This document shows positions 7,964 through 15,766 of a stretch of 64,000 nt of DNA, piece by piece. The DNA is from Streptomyces sp. NBC_00289 (GTDB lineage Bacteria > Actinomycetota > Actinomycetes > Streptomycetales > Streptomycetaceae): positions 6,324,001 to 6,388,000 of the forward strand of contig NZ_CP108046.1 of the NCBI RefSeq assembly GCF_041435115.1, read 5' to 3'. Numbering within the stretch: the first letter of the stretch is position 1; each line of letters opens with the position of its first letter. The notes under the pieces were generated by a model. It did not search any database. It had not been told where the DNA came from and worked only from the letters and a program-made list of their open reading frames with translations. Both the position numbers and the translations under genes were made by a program.

Positions 7964-9088
7964 TCACGCCTCCTGGGCAGTGGTGGACTCCCGCGCCTCC
8001 TGGGCAGCGGCTCTCTGCTTCTGGCGGATGAAGCGCCGCCAGGCGCTCAAGGCGGACTTGCCGCTCTTGCCCTTCGTGACCTGGGGCCACAGGGACATGT
8101 ACTGACGCGAAAGCGCGGTCAGCTCGCTCGACTGGTACTGGTCCCGATTCCAGATCGGAGCCGCGTAGCAGTGGCAGTGGTCGTGATAGCGGTCGCCGTC
8201 CGCGAACGTCGCGGACTCGCGCGACTTGTAGACGGCACCGCGGCTGATGAGCATCGCGCACCAGCCGCAGGGGGTTCCCGTACGCGAGAGGCGTACGTAC
8301 CCGAGGGCCCGCCCGTCGCGCATCATGTGCGTCCAGTTCGTTGACCGGCCGCCGTTCATGGCGATGCGGGAGGCCGCTGCCGCCTGCTGGGCGCCCGCGC
8401 GTTGGTGGGCGTCCTGCGGGTCGGCGTCCTCGACGGTCAGCTTCCGGTCGAGGTTGCGGGGCCCGAGGGCCTCCAGCACGATGCGGAGTTCCTCCTCGGC
8501 TTCGCGCTCGTTGCGTTCCTCGTCCTCGCGGAGGCCCTTCAGCTCCTCGACGAGGATGCGCTCCCAGTCGTCGTCGCCTTCGTCCTGGTCCTGGTCCTCG
8601 TCGTCGTCCTGGTCCTCTTCCTCGTCGTCCGGCTCGGCGTCCGTGGGCGGTTCGGGCTCCTGGCCCTGGCCGTCATCGGTGCCGGCGGAACTCGAGGTTT
8701 TGGAGTCCAGCGGAGGAGGCGAGTCCTTCGGAGGCTGGGTCGGCGCTACGTACGTACCGGCCAGCGCGGCGAACTCCCGCCGAAGGTCGGCGAGGGTCAC
8801 ATGCGTGGGCTCGGGGTGGTACGGGTCGGCGACCGTGGTCCCGGTCTGGAGTGCTCGGGCAAGCCGGTAGTAGGCCCGCGCGAGGTCTCTCGACTGGCGA
8901 CGCCGGGTCATCACGAGCGTGATCGCCCGCTTCAGCCACCCGGCAGCCGTGGCCGACCGCAGGTCGACCGGCACATCCCGCCAGAGGGTCAGGGCCTCAG
9001 CTGTGGTCTGTGCTCCGATCTGCGTCAGCGCAACGTGGAAGGCGGCCGAGACATCATCGGTCTCAGCCGCCCTGGTCTTCGCCGTCAT
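7964..9088 (-). CDS. MuF-like minor head protein
   Basis: 374 residues. The C-terminal third has the phage MuF/minor-head signature SRTGTPCGWCAMLISRGAVY and, further on, YHDHCHCYAAPIW with clustered His and Cys, which suggests metal binding. The centre carries an extreme acidic low-complexity stretch of Asp, Glu and Gln. The gene overlaps the portal stop by four bases. Proteins of this type enter the capsid with the portal and may be ejected. No toxin domain is visible at the C-terminus. Confidence 0.8.
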   Translation of the reverse strand: MTAKTRAAETDDVSAAFHVALTQIGAQTTAEALTLWRDVPVDLRSATAAGWLKRAITLVMTRRRQSRDLARAYYRLARALQTGTTVADPYHPEPTHVTLADLRREFAALAGTYVAPTQPPKDSPPPLDSKTSSSAGTDDGQGQEPEPPTDAEPDDEEEDQDDDEDQDQDEGDDDWERILVEELKGLREDEERNEREAEEELRIVLEALGPRNLDRKLTVEDADPQDAHQRAGAQQAAAASRIAMNGGRSTNWTHMMRDGRALGYVRLSRTGTPCGWCAMLISRGAVYKSRESATFADGDRYHDHCHCYAAPIWNRDQYQSSELTALSRQYMSLWPQVTKGKSGKSALSAWRRFIRQKQRAAAQEARESTTAQEA

Positions 9089-10509
9089 GCAGCCGCCGGC
9101 ACTTCGTCCGGAGCCACGATCGGATCAGGTGTCGCCCGGTTCAGTGCCGAAGCGAGCTGACCCACGCTGTCCTCTTCGTCCGCGAGGTCGTCCCACTCGT
9201 CCAGCTCGGTTTGCGTGACCTGCGGGACGCGCTTCCATAGACCCTTGGCCGGGATGCCGAGCTGCTCGCGCAGCTTGCCCAGCGCGTCAGCGGCCTGCGC
9301 GAGGCTGCGCTGTTCCATGTCGCGCCACAGCACCTCGCCCGAGAAGTCGTCCTCGGTGCCGGTGCCTTCCAGCTCGGCCGCCAAGCGGAAGACTCGCTCC
9401 CACGCTTCTCCGAACAGGGTCCTGAACTCCTGGATCATCCGCGAGAGCGAAGTCTCTGCGGCCTGGAGAGCCTCGGCTGAGAGGTTCGCGATCTGGCCGA
9501 GCAGGTGGTGAGGCGGTACCTGCGCGATGGCGCTCAGGTGCCGGATGCTCATGTCGATGGACTCGATGAACCCGCCGAGCGGGGTCTCGTCCAGCGATCC
9601 GAAGCGTGTGTCAGGGTCCTCGGCGAAGAGGAACCGCTTCGCGTTGTGGTTGATCGGCAGGGGGATCGGGTTGCCCTGCTCGTCGTAGACGACCTCGCCC
9701 GTCTCGGGGTCACGCTGGACCGGCGGGGCCATGCCCGTAACGGTCCTGACCTTCGTCGAGGCGTACGTCTGAGCGACGAGCAGGTCAAAGATCGTCTGAT
9801 TGATCCGGTTCTGAAGCGGGATCATCGGCTCGACCACGCCGACCGTGCGGCCTTCGAGGTCCACCGACGCCGCGAAGCGGGTGACGGGACATTCGCTCGC
9901 GCCGTGGCGCTTCCCTCGGGTCACCCGTACGCCCTCGGCGTCGTCCAACGCCTTGAAGGTGACCGCGTACTCGAAGGTGCCGTCCCACATCCGGGCCCGG
10001 CCAGGCGTCTTGTCCTTGGCCCAGGCCGTCACGGTCAGCACCGCGTGCGGTGTGTCGTCGTTCGCGGGGTCCTCGTACAGGGCGGCCGTCCGCAGCGCGG
10101 ACAGGCCCTTCGTCATGACCTTCCCTCGGACGCGCTCGGTCAGCGCGAACGAGTGGCCGTACGTCAACGCGCCCTTGTAGATGGCGGACTGACGGGCGTC
10201 GAGCCTCGACCGCTGCCAGTGCTTCCACTGCGGGGAAGCGAGGTCGGTCGATGCCTTCGTGCCCTGGTCGACACCCGCCCGGTAGCCGTCCACGTAGAGG
10301 GCCTGTGCCGGGGTGTTGACGAGGAGGGGCATCCAGTTCGAGACGGCCCGCTTCGCGAGGAGGCGATACTCGTCGTCGGCTTGCGCCGGCATGTACGGAT
10401 CGTCGTGTCGGCCGTGCCGATAGTCGTCGATCCGCTTCAGCCGGTCTTCGTCCCTGCCGAGGATGGCAAGGAGTTCCACCGCCAGGGCGGCAGGCGAAGT
10501 GTCAGCCAT
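9085..10509 (-). CDS. Portal protein (SPP1 gp6-like)
   Basis: 474 residues. The pattern RLLAKRAVSNWMPLLVNTPA near the N-terminus, the PMIPLQNRINQTIFDLLVAQ helix, a central wing, and the C-terminal AIAQVPPHHLLGQIANLSAE are characteristic of actinophage portals of the Gp6-like family. It forms the dodecameric DNA channel at one capsid vertex. It follows the large terminase, separated by about 30 bases that contain a copy of the repeated phage promoter-like motif and an AGGGTGGTG ribosome site. Confidence 0.9.
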   Translation of the reverse strand: MADTSPAALAVELLAILGRDEDRLKRIDDYRHGRHDDPYMPAQADDEYRLLAKRAVSNWMPLLVNTPAQALYVDGYRAGVDQGTKASTDLASPQWKHWQRSRLDARQSAIYKGALTYGHSFALTERVRGKVMTKGLSALRTAALYEDPANDDTPHAVLTVTAWAKDKTPGRARMWDGTFEYAVTFKALDDAEGVRVTRGKRHGASECPVTRFAASVDLEGRTVGVVEPMIPLQNRINQTIFDLLVAQTYASTKVRTVTGMAPPVQRDPETGEVVYDEQGNPIPLPINHNAKRFLFAEDPDTRFGSLDETPLGGFIESIDMSIRHLSAIAQVPPHHLLGQIANLSAEALQAAETSLSRMIQEFRTLFGEAWERVFRLAAELEGTGTEDDFSGEVLWRDMEQRSLAQAADALGKLREQLGIPAKGLWKRVPQVTQTELDEWDDLADEEDSVGQLASALNRATPDPIVAPDEVPAAA

Positions 10510-10523
10510 GGTTCACCACCCTT

Positions 10524-10538
10524 GGTTACATCTTTACA
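10524..10538 (-). promoter_or_regulatory. Phage repeated motif TGTAAAGATGTAACC upstream of portal
   Basis: The minus strand reads TGTAAAGATGTAACC in the gap between terminase and portal. It matches copies upstream of early plus-strand genes (15492, 15597, 16223, 22674 and others). It contains an extended -10-like TG-TAAAGAT and a conserved 3' half, so it may be a promoter, a repressor site, or both. It is the only copy I found in the late operon. Confidence 0.55.
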
Positions 10539-10541
10539 CCG

Positions 10542-12203
10542 CTACATGAAGTAGCCCCGGCCGCTCCGCTTGCGGATCTTCTTGCCACGGGCTCGGAGAT
10601 CGAACAGGGCCTCGTGCGCGAGCATCAGTGCCGCGTACGCGTCCACCTTCTTGGGCGACTCGCGCGACTCCTTGCCGAACGAGACGCCGTAGTTGTTCAC
10701 CCGGCGCCGCGCGTTCAGCACGTGCCGGCGGAGCTTGAGGTCTCCGTCGTGACGGAGCTTGCCGTCGAAGATCGAGCGCATCAGGCGCTCGTGAGCCATC
10801 GTCGAAGACTTCAGCGACGACCGCATGTCCCAGCCGATCCGGTCCTTGCCGAGCGGTGAGCGCACCGCCAGGCCCTCGCCGTACGTCTCGTCCCACTCGG
10901 AGATGTACGACTCCCAGAGGGCCACGTCGGCGTAGAAGCCCTGCACCGAGAACACACGGAAAGCGTCGTGCACGGCCGAATCGACCTCGATGCGCGGCAC
11001 TTCCCAGTTCTTCCCGGCCGGGCCGTCCGGCTTCTCCCACAGGCCGACCAGGAAGGCCGCCATGTCGGAGACGCGGAGAGCGACCAGCGCCGTAGCGTCG
11101 TCGGTCTTGCCGCCGTCGAAGCCGAGAACGATCTCGTCTCCGGGGGCCAGCGCGAGCGAGCTGTCCCCGAGGGGCTCCCACTGCGCCGGTCCGTAGACCG
11201 CATCCTCTTCAGCGACGATCTGATTCAGGTACATGCGCCGCGAGCGCGCGGCCGAGATCGTCAGGTTCAGAACGGACTTGATGATCGACTCGACCTTGAG
11301 CCACACCGCGTCACCCCGGATCTTCGGGATGACGATCCGCAGGGCCTCGGCCGTCAGCGGAGTCTTCGGGTGCGCCTCGATCGAGTCGTACATCGCGGCA
11401 ACGTCGGCCGCCAGGCCCGCCCGGACCTTCTCGTACGCTTCGCGCATCCGCTCGGCGACGGAGTCCTCACCAGGCATGAAGGCGTTGGTGATCGACAGGT
11501 ACCGCGAGTCCATCTTCGTGGCGTTACCGTCGATGGTCTCGTACATCTTGTGGCCGCCGTTGCCCAAGATCCAGTGATGAGTCTCGTTCAACAGGGTGAA
11601 GGTCGTTCGCTTGCCTTCGATCGCCCGGTACGAACTCGTCACGGCCTGAAGGCGCTTGCGCCCCCGGTCGGCCCGGATCAGCTCGGCACCCATCTTGATG
11701 CCGTACGTCGAGATCAGCTTCTCGGACATCAGGACCGGCAGGTAGCCCATGGTGTTCGTCGTCTGCTCTTGGCTGACGGCAGTCACCTGCACCCACGCCT
11801 GCGGGTGCGACTTGGCCACGGGCTCGCCGTTCTCGTCCCAGTGCGAGAAGCGCGAGGGCCCCACGAACTCGACGAGCGAGATCACGGCCAAGAGCGGGTC
11901 CTTGCCCCAGCCCTTCAGCCGTTGCAGGACGCCGGTCCGGTAGACGAACTCGCCGTCCTCGTCGATGGCGTACCACCAGAGCAGGAAGCGGAGCTGTTCC
12001 CTGGTGAACTTCCAGGGGACGCGCTTCTCGTCGGTCGAGCCTTCGCCGTCGAGGTACTCGGCGCACCATCCGGCGATCTGCCAGCCGAGCGTGCGCGCCG
12101 GCAACTTCCACTGCCCGAAGGCATCCTTCTGCCAGGTCGGCCCGTGGAACTCGGGCTCCAGGGCCTCGATCTCTTCGAGGGTGAGTTCTGCCGTTGCGGC
12201 CAT
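10542..12203 (-). CDS. Terminase large subunit
   Basis: 553 residues. The N-terminal ATPase has a divergent Walker A in LQRLKGWGKDPLLAVISLVE, as in many actinophage terminases, and an ASN-like ETHHW box. The C-terminal RNase-H-like nuclease has acidic residues in VLGFDGGKTDDATALVALRV and DAYAALMLAHEALF. It drives ATP-dependent DNA packaging and cutting with the small subunit and the portal. It begins 16 bases after the small-subunit gene. Confidence 0.93.
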   Translation of the reverse strand: MAATAELTLEEIEALEPEFHGPTWQKDAFGQWKLPARTLGWQIAGWCAEYLDGEGSTDEKRVPWKFTREQLRFLLWWYAIDEDGEFVYRTGVLQRLKGWGKDPLLAVISLVEFVGPSRFSHWDENGEPVAKSHPQAWVQVTAVSQEQTTNTMGYLPVLMSEKLISTYGIKMGAELIRADRGRKRLQAVTSSYRAIEGKRTTFTLLNETHHWILGNGGHKMYETIDGNATKMDSRYLSITNAFMPGEDSVAERMREAYEKVRAGLAADVAAMYDSIEAHPKTPLTAEALRIVIPKIRGDAVWLKVESIIKSVLNLTISAARSRRMYLNQIVAEEDAVYGPAQWEPLGDSSLALAPGDEIVLGFDGGKTDDATALVALRVSDMAAFLVGLWEKPDGPAGKNWEVPRIEVDSAVHDAFRVFSVQGFYADVALWESYISEWDETYGEGLAVRSPLGKDRIGWDMRSSLKSSTMAHERLMRSIFDGKLRHDGDLKLRRHVLNARRRVNNYGVSFGKESRESPKKVDAYAALMLAHEALFDLRARGKKIRKRSGRGYFM

Positions 12204-12219
12204 GACTCACCCCCCGAGA

Positions 12220-12663
12220 TCAGGCTTCGAGGCCGAGATCCTTCTTGTAGTCAGCGATAGCGAGGACCGCCGCGGATTGCTCCTCGGGCACTGGTTCGTG
12301 CAGCTCGATGCGCACGCGGCGCCGGTCGCCTTCAGCGACGAGCAGCCGCTCGAAAGCGCTGTAGATGGTCTGGAGCATCTGCCCCGACCGCTTGCCACTC
12401 TTCTTGTAGTAGGAGAGGTCTTCGCACAGCGAGTAGGCGAGGGCCCAGTCACTCTGCTGGTAGAAGTCGGCCTGCCCGGACTCCTTCAGGGAGTCCCACA
12501 GGCGCTTCGCGATCGGGTGCCAGTTGCGATCCGCGTTCGGGATCTTCGCGGGCCGGGCGACGCCTCGCGTCACGGGCTGAACATCGCTGCCCTTGCGTTC
12601 GCGCGGGCGGGCGAGGTCGGCTTCCCGATTCGGAACGGGCCCCGGAATCGACCTCACCCCCAT
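12220..12663 (-). CDS. Terminase small subunit
   Basis: 147 residues, the gene immediately before the large terminase. It has a basic, Pro-rich N-terminus and a helical centre with NWHPIAKRLWDSLKESGQAD and SDWALAYSLCEDLSYYKKSG, typical in pattern of actinophage small subunits that recognise the packaging site. No Shine-Dalgarno sequence is clear before the ATG, and the upstream DNA is unusually AT-rich. Call based on position and pattern. Confidence 0.8.
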   Translation of the reverse strand: MGVRSIPGPVPNREADLARPRERKGSDVQPVTRGVARPAKIPNADRNWHPIAKRLWDSLKESGQADFYQQSDWALAYSLCEDLSYYKKSGKRSGQMLQTIYSAFERLLVAEGDRRRVRIELHEPVPEEQSAAVLAIADYKKDLGLEA

Positions 12664-12805
12664 TCAGCAATACGAGTAGAGATTACTCAATATGACGATC
12701 GGCAAACATTGGTAGTATCACTGGGGTTTGCGGCTGCATTCACCCGTTTTATCCATCAAACTGATCACCGACCTGGCCGGAACGGGAACAGGAGAGGCAA
12801 GAAGC
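12664..12805. promoter_or_regulatory. AT-rich divergent promoter region
   Basis: This gap separates the minus-strand terminase operon from a plus-strand membrane-protein gene and is much richer in A/T than its surroundings. It contains GAGTA-GAGAT-TACTC (12674-12688), a small inverted repeat, and TTGGTAGTATCA near 12709 that could serve as promoter material. The strand switch implies divergent promoters; individual elements cannot be fixed by eye. Confidence 0.5.
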
Positions 12806-13105
12806 ATGGAAGGCGAAAAGAAGAGCGCAAGTGAGTTGCGTGACAGTGTGTGGGCATCGTCTGCAATATTTTGTCTCGCCTCTGGCGTACTCTTCCTGAT
12901 GTCTGAGTTTAAAGACGGCCCTCAGACAGGAGAGTTGGCCTGGTTTGCCTATCTCGCCGGGTGGGTGCCGCTCATCCTCATGACCCTGTGGTGCCTGGTG
13001 GCTCGAAAAAAGCCACCTATCCCCGCAGCGCCGATTGGGCTCGGCATAGCCATATTCTTCGGCCTTTTCATCTCGCTCCTTAACCACGAGAATTGGCCCC
13101 TCTGA
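12806..13105 (+). CDS. Small membrane protein, phage cargo (moron) candidate
   Basis: 99 residues from the ATG at 12806, chosen because AGGAGAGG stands 9 bases upstream; the frame is open further up without a better start. Three hydrophobic segments are visible: AIFCLASGVLFLM, a central WVPLILMTLWCLV and IGLGIAIFFGLFISLL. The gene runs opposite to the late operon around it and is AT-rich relative to it, with its own apparent promoter region. This is typical of lysogeny-expressed cargo genes such as superinfection exclusion proteins, but there is no recognisable family. Confidence 0.7.
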   Translation: MEGEKKSASELRDSVWASSAIFCLASGVLFLMSEFKDGPQTGELAWFAYLAGWVPLILMTLWCLVARKKPPIPAAPIGLGIAIFFGLFISLLNHENWPL

Positions 13106-13156
13106 GCCCGTTGTGGTGTGCTTAGTTGGTGGGGATTGATGCCAGCCTGCTGCGTT

Positions 13157-13471
13157 TCACAGCAGACCAGGGTGAGCCTCCGCCCGCCGAAACCTGTTGT
13201 TGATGCGTCGCCGTCTGGCGGCCTGGGCGAGCCCGCCTTCGCGGGAAGACTTGGCCTGGTGATGAAACCCGCAGAGTGCTCGTAGGTTGGTCTCTCGATG
13301 GTCATCACCAGGCACGATGTGATCCACGTCCGTAGCGGGCTCGTCGCATCGCACCCCGTACTGATCTCGGTGGGTGCAGCGATGACCATCCCGTCGCAGG
13401 ACGCGAAGTCGGATGCGCGGCCAGTCGGCCGGCAGTCTCTCTCGCCGGTCGGAGCCTGCCCAGTTCGGCAT
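13157..13471 (-). CDS. HNH endonuclease
   Basis: 104 residues from the ATG at 13471, which overlaps the methyltransferase stop by one base (TGATG). It carries the HNH pattern: LRRDGHRCTHR, then a second Cys, then ATDVDHIVPGDDHRETNLRA and LCGFHHQAKSSREGG. Phage HNH proteins encoded near terminases often nick DNA at the start of packaging. Here the membrane-protein gene lies between, so the partnership with the terminase is inference. It is probably co-translated with the methyltransferase. Confidence 0.85.
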   Translation of the reverse strand: MPNWAGSDRRERLPADWPRIRLRVLRRDGHRCTHRDQYGVRCDEPATDVDHIVPGDDHRETNLRALCGFHHQAKSSREGGLAQAARRRRINNRFRRAEAHPGLL

Positions 13472-14157
13472 CACACCTCCAAGAGGAGAGCCCTGAAAGC
13501 GGTCGACGCCTGTTGAGGGACGACGCCGTTCCCGAGGATCTGGAGCTGCTGTCCGCGTGTCAGGCCGGGCACGTCCGTTACGTGGCCGAGGGGGAGGCCC
13601 ATGAGCCACTCAACCCACTCGACCGTGACTCTCGGCCCGCCCTTCCGGCCCACCTCGGTAGGCGGGGGAGCGGCGCGGCCGGTCACTTCCTCCCACTGCC
13701 GGATGGCGGGGAGGTACTCGCCCCACCAGTGAGCGGGGGAGTGCGGTCCGTCGACCGCAGGTTCAGGCTCCCGCCCCTCCCGGATCGCATCCGAGTAAGG
13801 GAGGAGGTAGCAAACCTCATCGTCGAGGGTCGGCCCGTGGCCACCAGCTCGACGCTCAGCAGGAGGGCGAGCGCCCCCGTTACTGCCCAGGTTCGCGGTC
13901 GGCGTCTTCAGGGGTCGCGATACAGAACCACCGGTCACGGAGGTGAGGGCTCGAAGCTGCGGTAGCTCGAACGCACACCCACCGCGCGCTATACCCGATC
14001 TCGGCCAGGTCAGCGAGGACGACTTCGAGCCCGCGCGTCCGGAGGTTCGAGACGTTTTCCAGGAATGCGACTCGGGGTCGAATGACGCGAATCGCGTCAA
14101 GGACGTTGACCCACACTCCAGAGCGAGTGCCTCGAATTCCAACCCGGTTCCCCGCAA
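13471..14157 (-). CDS. DNA cytosine methyltransferase, C-terminal part in a second frame
   Basis: The ORF ends with methyltransferase motif IX/X-like sequence: WVEWLMGLPLGHVTDVPGLT and QQLQILGNGVVPQQASTAFR. Its beginning (…FDPESHSWKTSRTSG… TWPRSGIARGGCAFELPQL) resembles a segment I recall from actinophage methyltransferase C-terminal proteins, although the same DNA encodes motifs VI-VIII in the other frame. There is no ATG; possible starts are TTG codons at 14157, 14142 or near 14100. It may be a separate subunit or the product of a +1 frameshift from the N-terminal ORF. The exact start is unsure. Confidence 0.65.
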   Translation of the reverse strand: MRGTGLEFEALALECGSTSLTRFASFDPESHSWKTSRTSGRAGSKSSSLTWPRSGIARGGCAFELPQLRALTSVTGGSVSRPLKTPTANLGSNGGARPPAERRAGGHGPTLDDEVCYLLPYSDAIREGREPEPAVDGPHSPAHWWGEYLPAIRQWEEVTGRAAPPPTEVGRKGGPRVTVEWVEWLMGLPLGHVTDVPGLTRGQQLQILGNGVVPQQASTAFRALLLEV

Positions 14158-14389
14158 TGCTGATGTCCTGGCAGGGGAACCCTGCGGTGATTACCTCGAC
14201 CTCGCCGACGAGCTGAGCCCAGTCGATCTCGCGGATGTCGCCCAGGTTGGGAGCGTCCGGGTGCCTCACTGCGAGGACGGCGCTCGGGCCTGGGGCGGTT
14301 TCCGCCACGTATGCGATGCGTCCACCTATGAGGGGAGCGACAGCCATTCCCAGGCCGCCGTATCCCGCACAGAGTTCGAGGATCTTCAA
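13880..14389 (-). CDS. DNA cytosine-5 methyltransferase, N-terminal catalytic part
   Basis: 169 residues from a TTG at 14389, preferred because GAGGGGG lies 5 bases upstream and the protein then begins MKILELCAGYGGLGMAVAPL, as usual for the family. It has motif I (LCAGYGGLGM), the catalytic motif IV AGFPCQDISIAG (Cys about residue 73), motif VI FLENVSNL and motif VIII DRWFCIAT, then stops. The target-recognition and motif IX-X part is in the overlapping downstream frame. It probably protects phage DNA or modifies it; the two halves may assemble. Confidence 0.8.
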   Translation of the reverse strand: MKILELCAGYGGLGMAVAPLIGGRIAYVAETAPGPSAVLAVRHPDAPNLGDIREIDWAQLVGEVEVITAGFPCQDISIAGNRVGIRGTRSGVWVNVLDAIRVIRPRVAFLENVSNLRTRGLEVVLADLAEIGYSARWVCVRATAASSPHLRDRWFCIATPEDADREPGQ

Positions 14390-14405
14390 GAGACCCCCTC
14401 GCACA

Positions 14406-14430
14406 CGAAGTACGTAAGCGACGTACTTCG
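14406..14430. promoter_or_regulatory. Perfect 10-bp inverted repeat upstream of the methyltransferase
   Basis: CGAAGTACGT and its complement ACGTACTTCG are separated by 5 bases and lie 17-41 bases before the proposed TTG start. The same TACGTACTT core recurs near 14552 and 14813. The placement suits an operator or RNA hairpin controlling the methyltransferase gene, but the binding partner is unknown. Confidence 0.55.
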
Positions 14431-15491
14431 GCTTCTCTCAGGTGGCCCCTTCGGGGCCAAGCCTGCAATTCGCGGACGCGCGAAAGACGTAAGGCGGCTT
14501 CCTCTTGGCGAGCCCCGCCAGGGGCTCAAGCCTGCAAGCCTTGCGACTTACGTACTTACACTTATAAGTCGCTAGTTGATCTTGATTCCGGAAAGACCGA
14601 AGCCTGTGATCTACGTCACTTCTCGGCGGCGCCCGAGAGGGCGACGGCGGTGTGAGGCAGCGGCGTAAGAGCAGAGCGGCAGAGCCGCCCCAAGGGGCGG
14701 ACAGCAGGAAGCCTGGCAAGCGGCTGTGGCGGCCGGAGGCCGCCCCTTCAGGAAGCCTCCAGCGAGGAGGGCCGCCCTGCCGGGCGGCGCCAGGAGAGGA
14801 GCCGCGAGGACGTACGTACTTCAGCGGGGCGGCGCGGAGCTGTTCGGCGCTGATGGCGGGCGGAAGCCGCGGGTCGATCTCTCACACGGCCTGGCCGTCG
14901 CCGTCACACCCCTGGCAGCGGGGTTGACCTGCGGGAATGGAGCGGCGCGGCAGGTGCCGGCGGGGATGCCCGTCGACCCTGGAACCGTGGCAGAATCCGA
15001 GCTGCTACGACACGGCGGCCGGGAACCCAACGCCGGCTGGGTCATACCCCCACCCTCCCGCCCACGTCGCCCATCGTCGCCTGATGTATGCGCAATCGGA
15101 CATCGAGGACAGAGCGCACAGGCCGGCGTTCGCGGGTCAATACGGACATGTGATGACGCATGCATAGATCAGACTCATACGCATAGGTATGCGTACGCAT
15201 GTCGATGGAGCACACGTAATGGCGCATGAGAGACAGCGCACACCAGACACACACGCAACGGCATAGGCACGGCAGTCCACGCGTACCGGACATCGAGCCT
15301 GCGTACGCGCGGGTACCTGCGCACACGTACGCACGTCGCGCATGACGCACACGTACGCACGTCGCGCATGGCGCGCATGGCGCGTACGCGCCTGCCTCCC
15401 TCGGTACGTCGTGCCAGCCTGCCGAGACAGCGGGAAAACCGCAGGTCAGAGGGCATATGCGAGGCCGATTGGACACGCCTACCGGGCATCG
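14431..15491. other. About 1 kb without a credible gene, rich in short repeats
   Basis: No frame here has a plausible start, codon pattern or family. The segment holds many short hairpins (for example GGCCCCTTCGGGGCC at 14442-14456 and several GC-rich stems between 14600 and 14800) and a GCGACTTA/TAAGTCGC pair near 14546-14575. From 15170 to 15400 it shows alternating purine-pyrimidine runs such as CGCACGTACGCAC. It may house promoters of the methyltransferase operon or an origin-like or regulatory RNA region. No tRNA was seen. Confidence 0.5.
15321..15370. repeat. Two 24-bp direct repeats, 2 bp apart
   Basis: The 24-base unit starting GCACACGTACGCACGTCGCG and ending CATG occurs at 15321-15344 and 15347-15370 without mismatch. 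Shorter fragments (GCGCATGG, CGTACGCG) flank it. The alternating purine-pyrimidine composition is unlike neighbouring coding DNA. Confidence 0.8.
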
Positions 15492-15509
15492 TGTTAAGGT
15501 GTAGCCACA
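15492..15509 (+). promoter_or_regulatory. Phage repeated motif, copy upstream of early genes (1)
   Basis: TGTTAAGGTGTAGCCACA. It is preceded, about 55 bases upstream, by AACCGCAGGTCAGAG, which also precedes copy 2 and, in part, the palindromic copy at 15767. It contains a -10-like TAAGGT. Confidence 0.55.
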
Positions 15510-15596
15510 TCGAACGAACGGCCCGGCAACGACGACCGGTAGGCACAGACACAAACCCGCAGGTCAGAGCACAAGTTGCGAACTGGGCAGGGGATG

Positions 15597-15614
15597 TGTC
15601 AAGATGTAGCCACA
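15597..15614 (+). promoter_or_regulatory. Phage repeated motif, copy upstream of early genes (2)
   Basis: TGTCAAGATGTAGCCACA. A TTGCGA lies 17-18 bases upstream of the AAGAT, so a -35/-10 promoter is plausible. It shares the flank ACCGAACGGC with copy 1. Confidence 0.55.
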
Positions 15615-15720
15615 CCGAACGGCACACGCCAGACGGGGCGCCTAGGGACTGCGGTCCTGGCGTCGGGACTCTGAGAGATCCGGCGCTGACCAGCCCAAAC
15701 AGGCGGACCGGACAGCAAAT

Positions 15721-15739
15721 GTGGTAAGGTGTAGCCAAG
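15721..15739 (+). promoter_or_regulatory. Phage repeated motif, copy upstream of early genes (3)
   Basis: GTGGTAAGGTGTAGCCAAG, 17 of 18 core positions like copy 1 over TAAGGTGTAGCCA. It lies about 40 bases before the palindromic copy that directly precedes the first early gene. Confidence 0.5.
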
Positions 15740-15766
15740 CCCGACCAACCGGCCGGGCTTACGAAA

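Noticed and set aside
14726..15229. 167-codon plus-strand ORF in the gene-free phage section
   Set aside because: Arg/Gly/Ala-rich, built on short hairpin repeats, no ribosome site and no family resemblance.
15042..15738. Long minus-strand ORFs of 170-187 codons rich in Cys, Arg and Ala
   Set aside because: Their repetitive sequence comes from the 24-bp repeat and alternating tract; they cross the promoter-like motifs and have no credible start.
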